Origin: Bacillota bacterium
GTDB lineage: Bacteria > Bacillota > UBA4882 > UBA8346
NCBI GenBank assembly: GCA_023435565.1
Contig: JAEYRN010000093.1
Span: 1-49,122, forward strand
Length of the DNA stretch: 49,122 bases
Reading direction: 5' to 3'
The notes beneath the pieces are model-generated. The model was not told the DNA's origin and did no database searches. It worked only from the letters and a program-made list of their open reading frames with translations. Position numbers and translations under genes: made by a program. Shown one piece after another: positions 24,562 to 32,805 of the stretch (position 1 is the first letter of the stretch; each line of letters begins with the position of its first letter).

Positions 24562-25631
24562 AGCTTTTCTAGGTATTGTTTTAAAATAGCTTGGTTTTCC
24601 AAGGCCCTGGCCTTCCAAAAGACTAGTTTTGATCGATAAGCCATACACTCTTCGGGTGACTTAATTAAATAATTGGAAATGTTATTACAAACACCCATCC
24701 ATTCCGTTTCAAAGTTCAATATGGTAAAAGGAACTCTCATTTGTAAGCAAAATCCTTCAACTTTCGGATCAGCCGCCAATCCGTAACAGGGTGTCCCTTG
24801 CAATACCCCGGCTACCAAGCCGTGAAGTCGCGTACTCACTAATAAATCCAATCCCCCGACAATCTGCTGCAGCTGTTCCCAGCTATCTTCCGTATCTAAA
24901 ATTGTTAGTCCGTAATTTAGGGCAAATTCCTGTAAAAAGTCACGATCTTTCGGTTGGACGGGAATCAAATAAGTCTCAAAATTCGTTCCCCATCTTAAAC
25001 AATCAAGCAACTGGTCCCAAAAAGCTCTTTTAATAAAGCTAACTTCCTGAATAATAAATCCCAACTTAATTTGATTACCGGTTTCCAACTGTCCCCAATA
25101 ATCTTTAACCAATCTCCCTGAAAGTTTATTCAAACCTAGAAGTGGTTCAGCTGTAAAGTGGATTTCGGGCTTCCGAACGTTCAATTCCGCTAGAGTGACA
25201 ATGGAAAGCCTATCCCGTACCGTAATCAGGTCAACCATTGATAAAACCCAACCGGTTAAAAGTTTTCCGAAACGGTTCTTAATAGGACCGATTCCTTGCC
25301 CATAGAGAAAGACTCTGGTATTAAATAATTTAGCAATAATAACTAAGGCGGAATAATAAAAAAGACTTCTTTTACTGGTTTTATCCTGAAAAAGGCTTCC
25401 TCCGTTGCCAATCAAGAGATCTGCTTTACTCAATACTTGAAAAATTCCGAAGATATCAAATTTACCTACTGCATTTATCTTATATTCTTTCGCATAATGG
25501 TCCGGAGCAGCTGAAATTAGAGTTATTTTAAATCTATCCATTCCCTGCAGCAACTCGATTAAATGCTTTAGGTTGGTCTCATCTCCTAGGTTTCCATATC
25601 CAATGTAACCAAAGACCACGATATTTTTCAT
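24558..25631 (-). CDS. csaB: Polysaccharide pyruvyl transferase CsaB
   Basis: About 357 residues. MKNIVVFGYIGYGNLGDE is the signature opening of CsaB, with DLLIGNGGSLFQDKTS, FLYGQGIGPIKN and LLVSTRLHGLVAGVLQGTP further on. Known role: adds a ketal-linked pyruvate from phosphoenolpyruvate to the cell-wall polysaccharide that SLH-domain proteins bind. ATG 25631 lies in an ATGA overlap with the upstream gene; the 27-residue frame extension is spurious. Together with the WecG-type enzyme and the O-antigen ligase-like protein, it indicates a surface polymer operon. Confidence 0.93.
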   Translation of the reverse strand: MKNIVVFGYIGYGNLGDETNLKHLIELLQGMDRFKITLISAAPDHYAKEYKINAVGKFDIFGIFQVLSKADLLIGNGGSLFQDKTSKRSLFYYSALVIIAKLFNTRVFLYGQGIGPIKNRFGKLLTGWVLSMVDLITVRDRLSIVTLAELNVRKPEIHFTAEPLLGLNKLSGRLVKDYWGQLETGNQIKLGFIIQEVSFIKRAFWDQLLDCLRWGTNFETYLIPVQPKDRDFLQEFALNYGLTILDTEDSWEQLQQIVGGLDLLVSTRLHGLVAGVLQGTPCYGLAADPKVEGFCLQMRVPFTILNFETEWMGVCNNISNYLIKSPEECMAYRSKLVFWKARALENQAILKQYLEKL

Positions 25632-26800
25632 GAAGCAATCTGTCCCGCTCTCATTGTTTGTAATAGGCCGATTAGTAACCAAAAATATCCGCCGCAATAT
25701 TGATTCGCCCACCAGGTTTCCAAAAATCCGTCAATTAGAAAAAGTAGAATTACCAATGCTACTGCTTTGGCGCTACTTTTAAGGCCAAAAAAGCCGGCTA
25801 AGTTTTTGACAATCACTCTAATAAAAGCAATTAGACTTAAAATCCCGCTTTCCAACCATAATTGCATATACAGTTGATGTCCGTGGAGGACTAAGCCATT
25901 GACAATTTGGTTATTCGGAAATACCTCAACAAAACTTCCCGGACCGGACCCCCATTTCCAATATTCGGCTAGTAATTTCAACATACTTTGCCAGATCCGG
26001 ACCCGAAACCAGAATGTATTCTCAAAGTTTACCGAACTAATAATTCTGGTTTTAAATCCGGTCAAAAAAAATAAAAACCCAATAACAATCAAAACATAAA
26101 AAAACCTTCGGGAGAAAAAACGCCTGCCAAACCAACCGCCGACCGCTGCAAAAGCCAAAAACCATGCTGTTCGAGAGTAAGTAAAAAATAACGATATTAC
26201 CGTTAAAACAAATAAAAGCCACGAAACGATGGGGTAATGGAGGTTAGTTAAGGTTGTTCCCAAAAGAGCGAAGATCAAGATTGATAATAAATAAAGACCG
26301 TAAATATTAGGATTCCCAAAAACCGAATAACTACGAACCGAAATCAATAAATCTTCTCCCCGTTCCAGCCAGCCCGAAGGAGTCGGAACAGCCGACCATT
26401 GTTGCCAAAAACCAATCAACATCCAGAACAAACTACTGATTAAGATGTACCGTAATACCTTGCAGCTAAAACCAGGCGAAAAAGTCCGTCCGACTAAACC
26501 TGCCGTTAGTAACCAAACAGTGATCGGAGCCAGCCGGTTGAGTCCATTAAAACCTAAGACCACAAATGCGCTTACGGCTAAAGAAAGCCAAAAGATGAAT
26601 AATCCGGTATCCGGGAGCTTTCTTTCCGGGAACCGGATAAGGTACAATAAAAAAGTTAAACCCAATAGTCCTTCCCAAGTGTTTAGGACCGGCATCAAGG
26701 CAATCGTCAAGATAATCCCGGCCTCAATCAACTTCCCCCAACGTTGGTCCAAACCTTCCCAAAACGCTGAATTTCGCTTTAGCCGGATTGATTTAAACAT
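25628..26800 (-). CDS. O-antigen ligase / polymerase-like membrane protein
   Basis: A 390-residue protein with about ten or eleven membrane segments. The conserved periplasmic-type loop of the Wzy_C/WaaL group is visible: FFTYSRTAWFLAF, then RVRIWQSMLKLLAEYWKWGS (part), GPGSFVEVFP and VLHGHQLYMQLWLESGILSL. The Arg in SRT and the His in HGHQLYMQ correspond to residues important in this family. Known role: ligation or polymerisation of lipid-linked glycans outside the membrane. In this context it probably handles the same polymer as WecG and CsaB. It is 4 nt from the DUF4330-like gene upstream. Confidence 0.87.
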   Translation of the reverse strand: MFKSIRLKRNSAFWEGLDQRWGKLIEAGIILTIALMPVLNTWEGLLGLTFLLYLIRFPERKLPDTGLFIFWLSLAVSAFVVLGFNGLNRLAPITVWLLTAGLVGRTFSPGFSCKVLRYILISSLFWMLIGFWQQWSAVPTPSGWLERGEDLLISVRSYSVFGNPNIYGLYLLSILIFALLGTTLTNLHYPIVSWLLFVLTVISLFFTYSRTAWFLAFAAVGGWFGRRFFSRRFFYVLIVIGFLFFLTGFKTRIISSVNFENTFWFRVRIWQSMLKLLAEYWKWGSGPGSFVEVFPNNQIVNGLVLHGHQLYMQLWLESGILSLIAFIRVIVKNLAGFFGLKSSAKAVALVILLFLIDGFLETWWANQYCGGYFWLLIGLLQTMRAGQIAS

Positions 26801-26803
26801 TAC

Positions 26804-27259
26804 TCACTGACCTAAACGCTTAATTCGGAGATATTCGATTTCTCCATCAATAGAGGTATACATAGTATGGGCTTTTAAACGGTCTCCAATTCTAATCGCA
26901 AATTTTCCAAAATAGACCCCGCTCCGGGAAGGACCGGTGATAATCCGCCCATTTCGTTTTAGCTCTAACCTTATATCAAAATTCCGAGGAGAAGTGGCCG
27001 CAATCAGCCGTCCTCCGACTTCCATCACTACTTCAGCAGGCTGGACCTTTTTAATCATAATTTTACCCAAATAAACATGGTATTGATCCAAAAAAAGGTC
27101 CTGCCCCACTGCAATATTCTCAACTAAATATGGCGGCGCGCTTTTTAACAATACCCCGTAAGTAACCGGATTTTGTTTCAGTTTCAAAGGTTCGGGACGA
27201 TAATCGGATACAATCTTTATTCCCAAAATCAATAAAACTAATAAAATTATCAGATCCAA
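26804..27259 (-). CDS. DUF4330-like membrane-anchored protein
   Basis: 151 residues from TTG 27259: one N-terminal membrane segment (LIILLVLLILGIKIV) followed by a beta-rich domain with GQDLFLDQYHVYLGKI, GGRLIAATSPRNFDIRLEL and GVYFGKFAIRIGDRLKAH. This plan matches DUF4330 proteins. The frame stays open upstream and reads GKFLSGQGKLFNLINPLD, the usual DUF4330 N-terminus, directly behind GGAGGG at 27317-27322. CTG 27310 is 6 nt from that SD and may be the real start. Role unknown; it may fix the membrane position of the polymer-processing enzymes. Confidence 0.75.
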   Translation of the reverse strand: MDLIILLVLLILGIKIVSDYRPEPLKLKQNPVTYGVLLKSAPPYLVENIAVGQDLFLDQYHVYLGKIMIKKVQPAEVVMEVGGRLIAATSPRNFDIRLELKRNGRIITGPSRSGVYFGKFAIRIGDRLKAHTMYTSIDGEIEYLRIKRLGQ

Positions 27260-27342
27260 CGGATTAATCAGATTAAATAATTTCCCTTGTCCGCTTAAAA
27301 ATTTCCCCAGATCAATCCCTCCAGACTCGTTGTGGTTAAAAA

Positions 27343-28812
27343 TTATCGTCTCTTCTCAATTTCCCGCTTGAGCAGTTGATTTACCGTTGCCGGATTAGCC
27401 TTACCTTTGGTTTCCTTCATCATTTGACCAACCAGAAAACCTAGGGCTTGTTCTTTACCTCCCAAATAATCGCTCACCGATTTTGGATTAGCCTCGAGCG
27501 TTTTGGCTGCTAGGGTTTCTAATTCGGGAGAATTGCTAATCTGTGCCAAACACTCTTCCTCTACTATTATCTCCGGGTCCTTACCGGTCCTAAACACCAT
27601 CTCCATCACGGTCTTGGCGATTTTCCCATTAATCGTTCCTCTATCTATCATTTCTAACATTTTGGCCAATTGTTCCGGCCTTAGTTTCAGTTCGGTAAAT
27701 TTGATTCGTTCTTGATTAACCAGACGTAGCAATTCTCCCATTACCCAGTTAGCAACTACCTTAGTTTTACTATAAAAAGCCACTGTAGCTTCAAAAAACT
27801 CTGCCACAGGACGGGAACTGCTAATCAGTTCAGCATCATACTCCGGTAGTCCCCAAATTTCCATATAACGTTTTTTACGGGAGCCGGGCAACTCCGGAAG
27901 GTCCCGTCTGATCTGGTCCACTCGGTCCCGTCCAATAGTTACCGGCACTAAATCGGGATCGGGAAAATACCGGTAATCGCTAGCATCTTCTTTTGAGCGC
28001 ATGAAAACGGTAACACCCTTGTTTTCATCCCAAGCCCGGGTCTGTTTAACTATTTTTTCACCACTATCTAGTAGTTTCGCCTGACGATCCGCTTCATATT
28101 CCAATGCTGCCTGGACGGACCGGAAAGAATTCATATTTTTTATCTCCACCAAAATTCCATACTCTTGTTCTCCCCAGGGCCGAAGTGAGATATTGGCGTC
28201 ACAACGTAACGAACCTTCCTCCATTTTACAATCTGAGATCTGGGTATATTCAATTAAAATCTTCAATTTTTCCAAATATTCCTTAGCTTCCCTTGGCGAA
28301 CGCATATCCGGCGCGCTGACAATTTCGATGAGCGGGACGCCAGAGCGGTTATAGTCTTCCAATGCGTATTCCGAATCCAAAATTCCTACCCCGGAATGGA
28401 CCGTTTTCCCGGCCTCTTCCTCTAAATGTACCCGGATGATCCCAATTCTTTTATCTTCCTCGGCCGCCCTCTCCCCAGTTGAAATCTCCACCCATCCATT
28501 CTTACAAAAAGGCAGGTCATATTGGGAAATTTGATAGCCCTTGGGAAGGTCCGGATAATAATATTGTTTTCGATCAAACTTGCTATGCCCGGCAATCTCA
28601 CAATTTAACACTAATCCGGCGATAATTGTATAATCAAGAGCTTTCTCGTTCAGCACAGGAAGCGCTCCCGGCAAACCCAAACAAACCGGACAAACTTGAC
28701 TGTTCGGCTCTGCTCCGAATTTAGTGTTACAACTGCAAAATATCTTTGAATCGGTTTTAAGTTCAACATGAACCTCCAACCCGATTACGATTTCATAATC
28801 GGATAAAGGCAA
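27343..28812 (-). CDS. gatB: Asp-tRNA(Asn)/Glu-tRNA(Gln) amidotransferase subunit B
   Basis: A 489-residue protein. YEIVIGLEVHVELKTDSKIF, FCSCNTKFG (followed by VCPVC), RKQYYYPDLPKGYQISQYD and the C-terminal YqeY-like tail with GFLVGQMMKETKGKANP are all diagnostic. Known role: with GatC and GatA it converts misacylated Glu-tRNA(Gln) or Asp-tRNA(Asn) to the correct product; GatB binds the tRNA and activates the side-chain carboxylate. TTG 28812 is the start, 8 nt after GGAG. Unlike gatC-gatA, it is separated from gatA by 290 nt with two long inverted repeats. Confidence 0.98.
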   Translation of the reverse strand: MPLSDYEIVIGLEVHVELKTDSKIFCSCNTKFGAEPNSQVCPVCLGLPGALPVLNEKALDYTIIAGLVLNCEIAGHSKFDRKQYYYPDLPKGYQISQYDLPFCKNGWVEISTGERAAEEDKRIGIIRVHLEEEAGKTVHSGVGILDSEYALEDYNRSGVPLIEIVSAPDMRSPREAKEYLEKLKILIEYTQISDCKMEEGSLRCDANISLRPWGEQEYGILVEIKNMNSFRSVQAALEYEADRQAKLLDSGEKIVKQTRAWDENKGVTVFMRSKEDASDYRYFPDPDLVPVTIGRDRVDQIRRDLPELPGSRKKRYMEIWGLPEYDAELISSSRPVAEFFEATVAFYSKTKVVANWVMGELLRLVNQERIKFTELKLRPEQLAKMLEMIDRGTINGKIAKTVMEMVFRTGKDPEIIVEEECLAQISNSPELETLAAKTLEANPKSVSDYLGGKEQALGFLVGQMMKETKGKANPATVNQLLKREIEKRR

Positions 28813-28928
28813 GTTGCTCTCTCCTTTCTCTTAGGCATGAGTTCTTTTACTATTCAACAAAACACGCTTAACTATGCTTAACTTCAACTCATCCCGCGTT
28901 CATCCCTGCTACCCGTTACCCAAGAGCA

Positions 28929-28981
28929 GCCCTTCTCTACCCGAAGACGGAATCAACGAAGGTATTTCAGTAGAGAAGGGC
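28929..28981. repeat. 12-bp inverted repeat in the gatA-gatB spacer
   Basis: GCCCTTCTCTAC (28929-28940) and GTAGAGAAGGGC (28970-28981) are perfect reverse complements around a 29-nt loop. No T run follows on either strand. It shares a purine-rich arm (AGAGAAGGGCAAGG) with the next element. Confidence 0.7.
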
Positions 28982-29022
28982 AAGGGACATTATCTTACTC
29001 CGCTTTTTAAAATCACTATCTT

Positions 29023-29094
29023 GATCAACCTTTCCTCTCTGCTGAATCGCTTTCAGAATTTTGCTTCCGAGCAGAGAGGCAAGGTGAGTTGATC
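29023..29094. repeat. Two-part inverted repeat just downstream of gatA
   Basis: Outer arms GATCAAC (29023-29029) and GTTGATC (29088-29094) enclose inner arms CCTCTCTGCT (29034-29043) and AGCAGAGAGG (29070-29079), with a 26-nt loop. It lies 9 nt after the gatA stop on the minus strand. Possible roles are transcript stabilisation, partial termination, or remnant of a small repeat element. Confidence 0.7.
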
Positions 29095-29102
29095 TTAGGT
29101 AT

Positions 29103-30578
29103 TCACTCGTCCCTTGCGCCTAGCCTAGGCTTTTGCCGATGAAAATCAGTAGCCTGTTCAAACCCATAAGCAGCCTGTAACAAAATTTCCTCTTGAAACG
29201 CAGGTCCGATTAATTGTATCCCGATCGGCAAACCCTGGTCAAAGCCGCCTGGAATAGAAATTGCCGGGACTCCGGCCAGATTAGCAGTGATGGTACAGAT
29301 ATCAGTCAGGTACATTTCAAGGGGATCTTTGGTTTTAGCCCCGATTTTAAAGGCAGTTGTCGGTGCGGTGGGGGTCAAGATTAAATCGCATTTTTGAAAC
29401 GCTTTATTAAAATCTTCCCTAATCATGGTCCTAACCTTTTGGGCTTTTAAGTAGTAAGCGTCGTAATAACCGGAACTTAAAACATAAGTTCCGATCATGA
29501 TCCTCCGTTTCACCTCAGTTCCGAACCCTTCACTCCGTGTTTTTATAAACAACTCTACCGAATCGGAGACCATTTCGGAAGTCCTATGGCCGTAACGTAC
29601 TCCGTCATAGCGCGCCAGATTGGAACCGGCCTCAGCGGGGGCGATGATGTAGTAAGCTGCTAAAGCGTATTCGGAATAAGGTAATGAAATATCAACAACT
29701 TCAGCTCCTAGGTCTTTAAAAACCTTGACAGCATTTTTAACAGCATCACTTACCGATTCAACAAAGCCCTCAGCCGGAAATTCCCTAACTAATCCAATTC
29801 TTAAACCTTTAACTCCCTTTTTTAAACTCTCAAAATAATCAGGCACCGGATAATTGACAGCGGTTGAATCACGGCGATCATACCCGGCAACTGCTTGTAA
29901 CAATAAAGCACAATCAGTTACATCCTTAGCCATTGGGCCAATTTGGTCTAATGATGATGCATAAGCAACCAAACCATAACGTGATACCCGGCCGTAAGTC
30001 GGTTTCATACCCACAATCCCACAATATCCGGCCGGTAATCGTATCGACCCACCGGTATCCGAACCTAACGCCAAGATAGTTTCTCCGGCGCAGACAGCCG
30101 CCGCCGACCCTCCGCTGGACCCCCCGGGAACTCTTTCCAAATCCCAAGGATTACAGGTTAAACCAAAACTTGAATTCTCAGTGGAAGATCCCATGGCAAA
30201 TTCATCTAAGTTGGTCTTTCCCACCAAAACCATTCTATTTTGTTTGGTTTGTTCAACCACTAAAGCATCATAAGGTGGTATATAATTCTCCAACATCTTT
30301 GAAGCACAGGTTGTCCTAATATTAGAGGTTGATATGTTATCCTTGATCGCAATCGGAATTCCGGCCAAAAGCGGCAAGTCTTTCCCCCTACTAATCATTT
30401 CGTCGACCAATTCAGCTTCTTCCAATGCCTTTTCTTCATTCAAAGTAACATAAGCCTGAACTTTTGGTTCAACTTCCTTAATTCTTTGAAAAATCGATTC
30501 AGTTATCTCTTTGGCTGTTATTTCTTTTGCGGCCAATAAATCTCGTAATTCATGGGCGGTTTTATCGTATAAAACCAA
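29103..30578 (-). CDS. gatA: Asp-tRNA(Asn)/Glu-tRNA(Gln) amidotransferase subunit A
   Basis: A 491-residue amidase-signature protein. The catalytic triad is intact: Lys79 in IPIAIKDN, Ser154 in PGGSSGGSAAAV and Ser178 in LGSDTGGSIRLP, exactly the positions known for GatA. Known role: it releases ammonia from glutamine and feeds it through the complex to GatB. The start is TTG 30578, 8 nt after GGGGG and 12 nt downstream of gatC, so the two are co-transcribed. Confidence 0.98.
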   Translation of the reverse strand: MVLYDKTAHELRDLLAAKEITAKEITESIFQRIKEVEPKVQAYVTLNEEKALEEAELVDEMISRGKDLPLLAGIPIAIKDNISTSNIRTTCASKMLENYIPPYDALVVEQTKQNRMVLVGKTNLDEFAMGSSTENSSFGLTCNPWDLERVPGGSSGGSAAAVCAGETILALGSDTGGSIRLPAGYCGIVGMKPTYGRVSRYGLVAYASSLDQIGPMAKDVTDCALLLQAVAGYDRRDSTAVNYPVPDYFESLKKGVKGLRIGLVREFPAEGFVESVSDAVKNAVKVFKDLGAEVVDISLPYSEYALAAYYIIAPAEAGSNLARYDGVRYGHRTSEMVSDSVELFIKTRSEGFGTEVKRRIMIGTYVLSSGYYDAYYLKAQKVRTMIREDFNKAFQKCDLILTPTAPTTAFKIGAKTKDPLEMYLTDICTITANLAGVPAISIPGGFDQGLPIGIQLIGPAFQEEILLQAAYGFEQATDFHRQKPRLGARDE

Positions 30579-30590
30579 TTCCCCAACCCC

Positions 30591-30881
30591 CTAACCCTCC
30601 AGTATTTTCGGGACTTTAAAGAAATTATCCAACTGATCAGGGGCATTGACTAAAACCTGATTGGGATTCAAAGAAGTCTCAATTATATCGGTTCTCAATA
30701 CATTATGGACCGGAACCGCATGAGCCATGGGCTCAACTCCTGTCGTATTCGCCTGATTTAATTTCTCCACAAAATAAAAAAAATTATTAAGATGTCGAAT
30801 ATATTCTTCTTTTTCAGTCTCGGTCAAATCCAACCGGGCCAATTTGGCCAAATGTTCTACCTCGGCCTTGGTAAGGTTCAT
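30591..30881 (-). CDS. gatC: Asp-tRNA(Asn)/Glu-tRNA(Gln) amidotransferase subunit C
   Basis: 96 residues. LTKAEVEHLAKLARLDLTE and a C-terminal NAPDQLDNFFKVPKILE are the two conserved ends of GatC, which wraps around GatA and stabilises the complex. I chose ATG 30881: AGGAGG lies 7 nt ahead, whereas the ATG at 30887 touches the SD. A TATAAT hexamer at 30943-30948 (minus strand), overlapping the end of the kinase gene, could be the -10 box of a gat promoter, but no good -35 was found. Confidence 0.97.
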   Translation of the reverse strand: MNLTKAEVEHLAKLARLDLTETEKEEYIRHLNNFFYFVEKLNQANTTGVEPMAHAVPVHNVLRTDIIETSLNPNQVLVNAPDQLDNFFKVPKILEG

Positions 30882-30943
30882 CTTCATTCCTCCTAGACGG
30901 AATCAACCAAAAATCCTTATTTATACTTCAGGCCTAAATTTTA

Positions 30944-32755
30944 TTATAAAGAATCATCGATAATACTTTTGTCGGTTTCCCTCGCCTCCAAAGGCAACTC
31001 AACCTGAATATTAAAACCGGTTTCGCCATCTGAACCAAACTTAATTAAACCGTTTATTTCATTGACTCGACCGGTCATCCCTATGAGACCGAAACCCGGG
31101 GTGATTTTTTGACATCCGTGACCATTATCAAAAATAAAAAGATGAACTTTGGCGGGATCAAACTTCATAATGATATTAATTACTGAAGCGTTGCTGTGAC
31201 GTAGCGAATTAGTGATAGCTTCTTTGCATATTTTGTAAATAGTGTCTGATAGTTTCAATTTATAAATCGAGGCCGGCATTTTAGTATAAAGCTCTTTCTT
31301 TATCACTGAAAATTCAATATTGACGTCTAAATTCCCCATATGATGAACCAGATTACTGATGCTTTCAATAATGTCCATGTCGATAATGTTTTTAGATAAT
31401 AAACCCGATATTGACCAACGTAATTCATTGAGCTCCGCTTGAGCAATTTTAACCCCTTCCGCGAGTTTTGCTTTAGAGCCGGCTGGATTTTTAATCATTT
31501 CGATTTTAGCGGCTTTCATAAGCATAATTAACAAAGTCAACGAGTGACCCAGTGTATCATGAATTTCCCTGGTAACACGGTTACGTTCATTAGCAATTGC
31601 CAATTCCTCAACCGTATTTAAATGTTCTCTCAAATGCTGGTTACTAATGGAAAGAGCCAGGTTATTAAGGTTTAATTCCTCCAATAACCTTTTATGTTCA
31701 GTAACATTATGAAAGGTAATAATTCTTCCCTGATATTTGTTCCTATGCAGATCCAGCTTTTGAATAATGACCTCATAGGTTTTATTAAAGGGTTCCCTTA
31801 GATTAACTTCACCTCTTTCAACTGGCTCTTCCAACCCATACTCGATTGCTTTTAATATTGTTTCAGACTCCTGATTTTTAACGACCACATTTCTTAGATG
31901 ATTTGCCAAAGAGCTTAGTTTCCCATCGTTATAAAATCTCCCAAAATCATTGATAAATGAGTCATTGAAATTAACAATGGAATTGTCATTATCAATTACC
32001 AAAATCGAATCAGGTAAATTCTCGAAGATTTTTTTTAAGGCTCCGGGAATAATATTTAAAAATCGGAACTTAAATACGGCAATCGAATAAATGATAACCG
32101 GAATAGAGAATAATGTTGGGGTTAAATCAAAAAATTCGGGGACCTCTATTTTTGCTGTAAACATATATACAGTATAAGTAATTGATACAAATAAAGGTAA
32201 TATGGGTCCAAAAATGAGGAACATAGCTTGACCTTTAGTAAAGCCGGTTTGATTAGCGGCATATTTAGACAATATTATAGCTCCGGCAATAACAAAACTA
32301 TAGGTAATAATGGCTGTAAGCCAGAAACACGGGCCATAACTCACATTAATAACGATACTTGGGTCATAACCAATGGTCTTAAAGTATAAATGATGATAAT
32401 TATTAGTTAAAAAAATGATATAGGTAATCAAAGGGAAAAATATTAATGAGATCACTTTTTTGGCGGACATGACCTCGTCTTTACTGGTAAAATGAATGGC
32501 AAATATCAAATACACTAAGCCAACGAAATTAATGGAAGTATGAATTAAATATATTGAAAATATTACCACCCGGTTATCGGTGGCACAATATTGAATCATT
32601 TGACCGAAAGGCCATAATAACATAACAAATTGAGACAATACAAAACTAAATAGTAGCGGGGATTTTTTAGCCTTTACAAGATAAAACAGAATGGTAACCG
32701 AAATTGATAAAGCCGAGGTTAATGGTAGTAAGGCCTGAGGTCTGAATACCCACAT
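30944..32755 (-). CDS. 7TM sensor histidine kinase (NarL/DesK-type), orphan
   Basis: A 603-residue protein. Seven hydrophobic segments (about 8-230) form a histidine-kinase N-terminal 7TM domain. A PAS-like domain (about 240-355, DSILVIDNDNSIVNFNDSF) and a HisKA_3 dimerisation helix follow, with phospho-acceptor His399 in RVTREIHDTLGHSLTLL. The HATPase part ends with FDNGHGCQKITPGFGLIGMTGRV. GGAGG lies 8 nt before ATG 32755. HisKA_3 kinases normally pair with a LuxR-type response regulator, and none is encoded next to it. It sits between ligA and gatC on the same strand, an unusual place for a signalling gene. The signal is unknown. Confidence 0.92.
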   Translation of the reverse strand: MWVFRPQALLPLTSALSISVTILFYLVKAKKSPLLFSFVLSQFVMLLWPFGQMIQYCATDNRVVIFSIYLIHTSINFVGLVYLIFAIHFTSKDEVMSAKKVISLIFFPLITYIIFLTNNYHHLYFKTIGYDPSIVINVSYGPCFWLTAIITYSFVIAGAIILSKYAANQTGFTKGQAMFLIFGPILPLFVSITYTVYMFTAKIEVPEFFDLTPTLFSIPVIIYSIAVFKFRFLNIIPGALKKIFENLPDSILVIDNDNSIVNFNDSFINDFGRFYNDGKLSSLANHLRNVVVKNQESETILKAIEYGLEEPVERGEVNLREPFNKTYEVIIQKLDLHRNKYQGRIITFHNVTEHKRLLEELNLNNLALSISNQHLREHLNTVEELAIANERNRVTREIHDTLGHSLTLLIMLMKAAKIEMIKNPAGSKAKLAEGVKIAQAELNELRWSISGLLSKNIIDMDIIESISNLVHHMGNLDVNIEFSVIKKELYTKMPASIYKLKLSDTIYKICKEAITNSLRHSNASVINIIMKFDPAKVHLFIFDNGHGCQKITPGFGLIGMTGRVNEINGLIKFGSDGETGFNIQVELPLEARETDKSIIDDSL

Positions 32756-32805
32756 ATCCTCTACCTCCTCTCTATTAATATGTAACTCAATTTTCGCACT
32801 TCAAA

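Larger units (their letters stand above)
28813..29102. other. gatA-gatB spacer with paired inverted repeats
   Basis: 290 nt inside an operon that is usually tightly packed. It contains the two inverted repeats described next, and no plausible protein. Confidence 0.5.
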
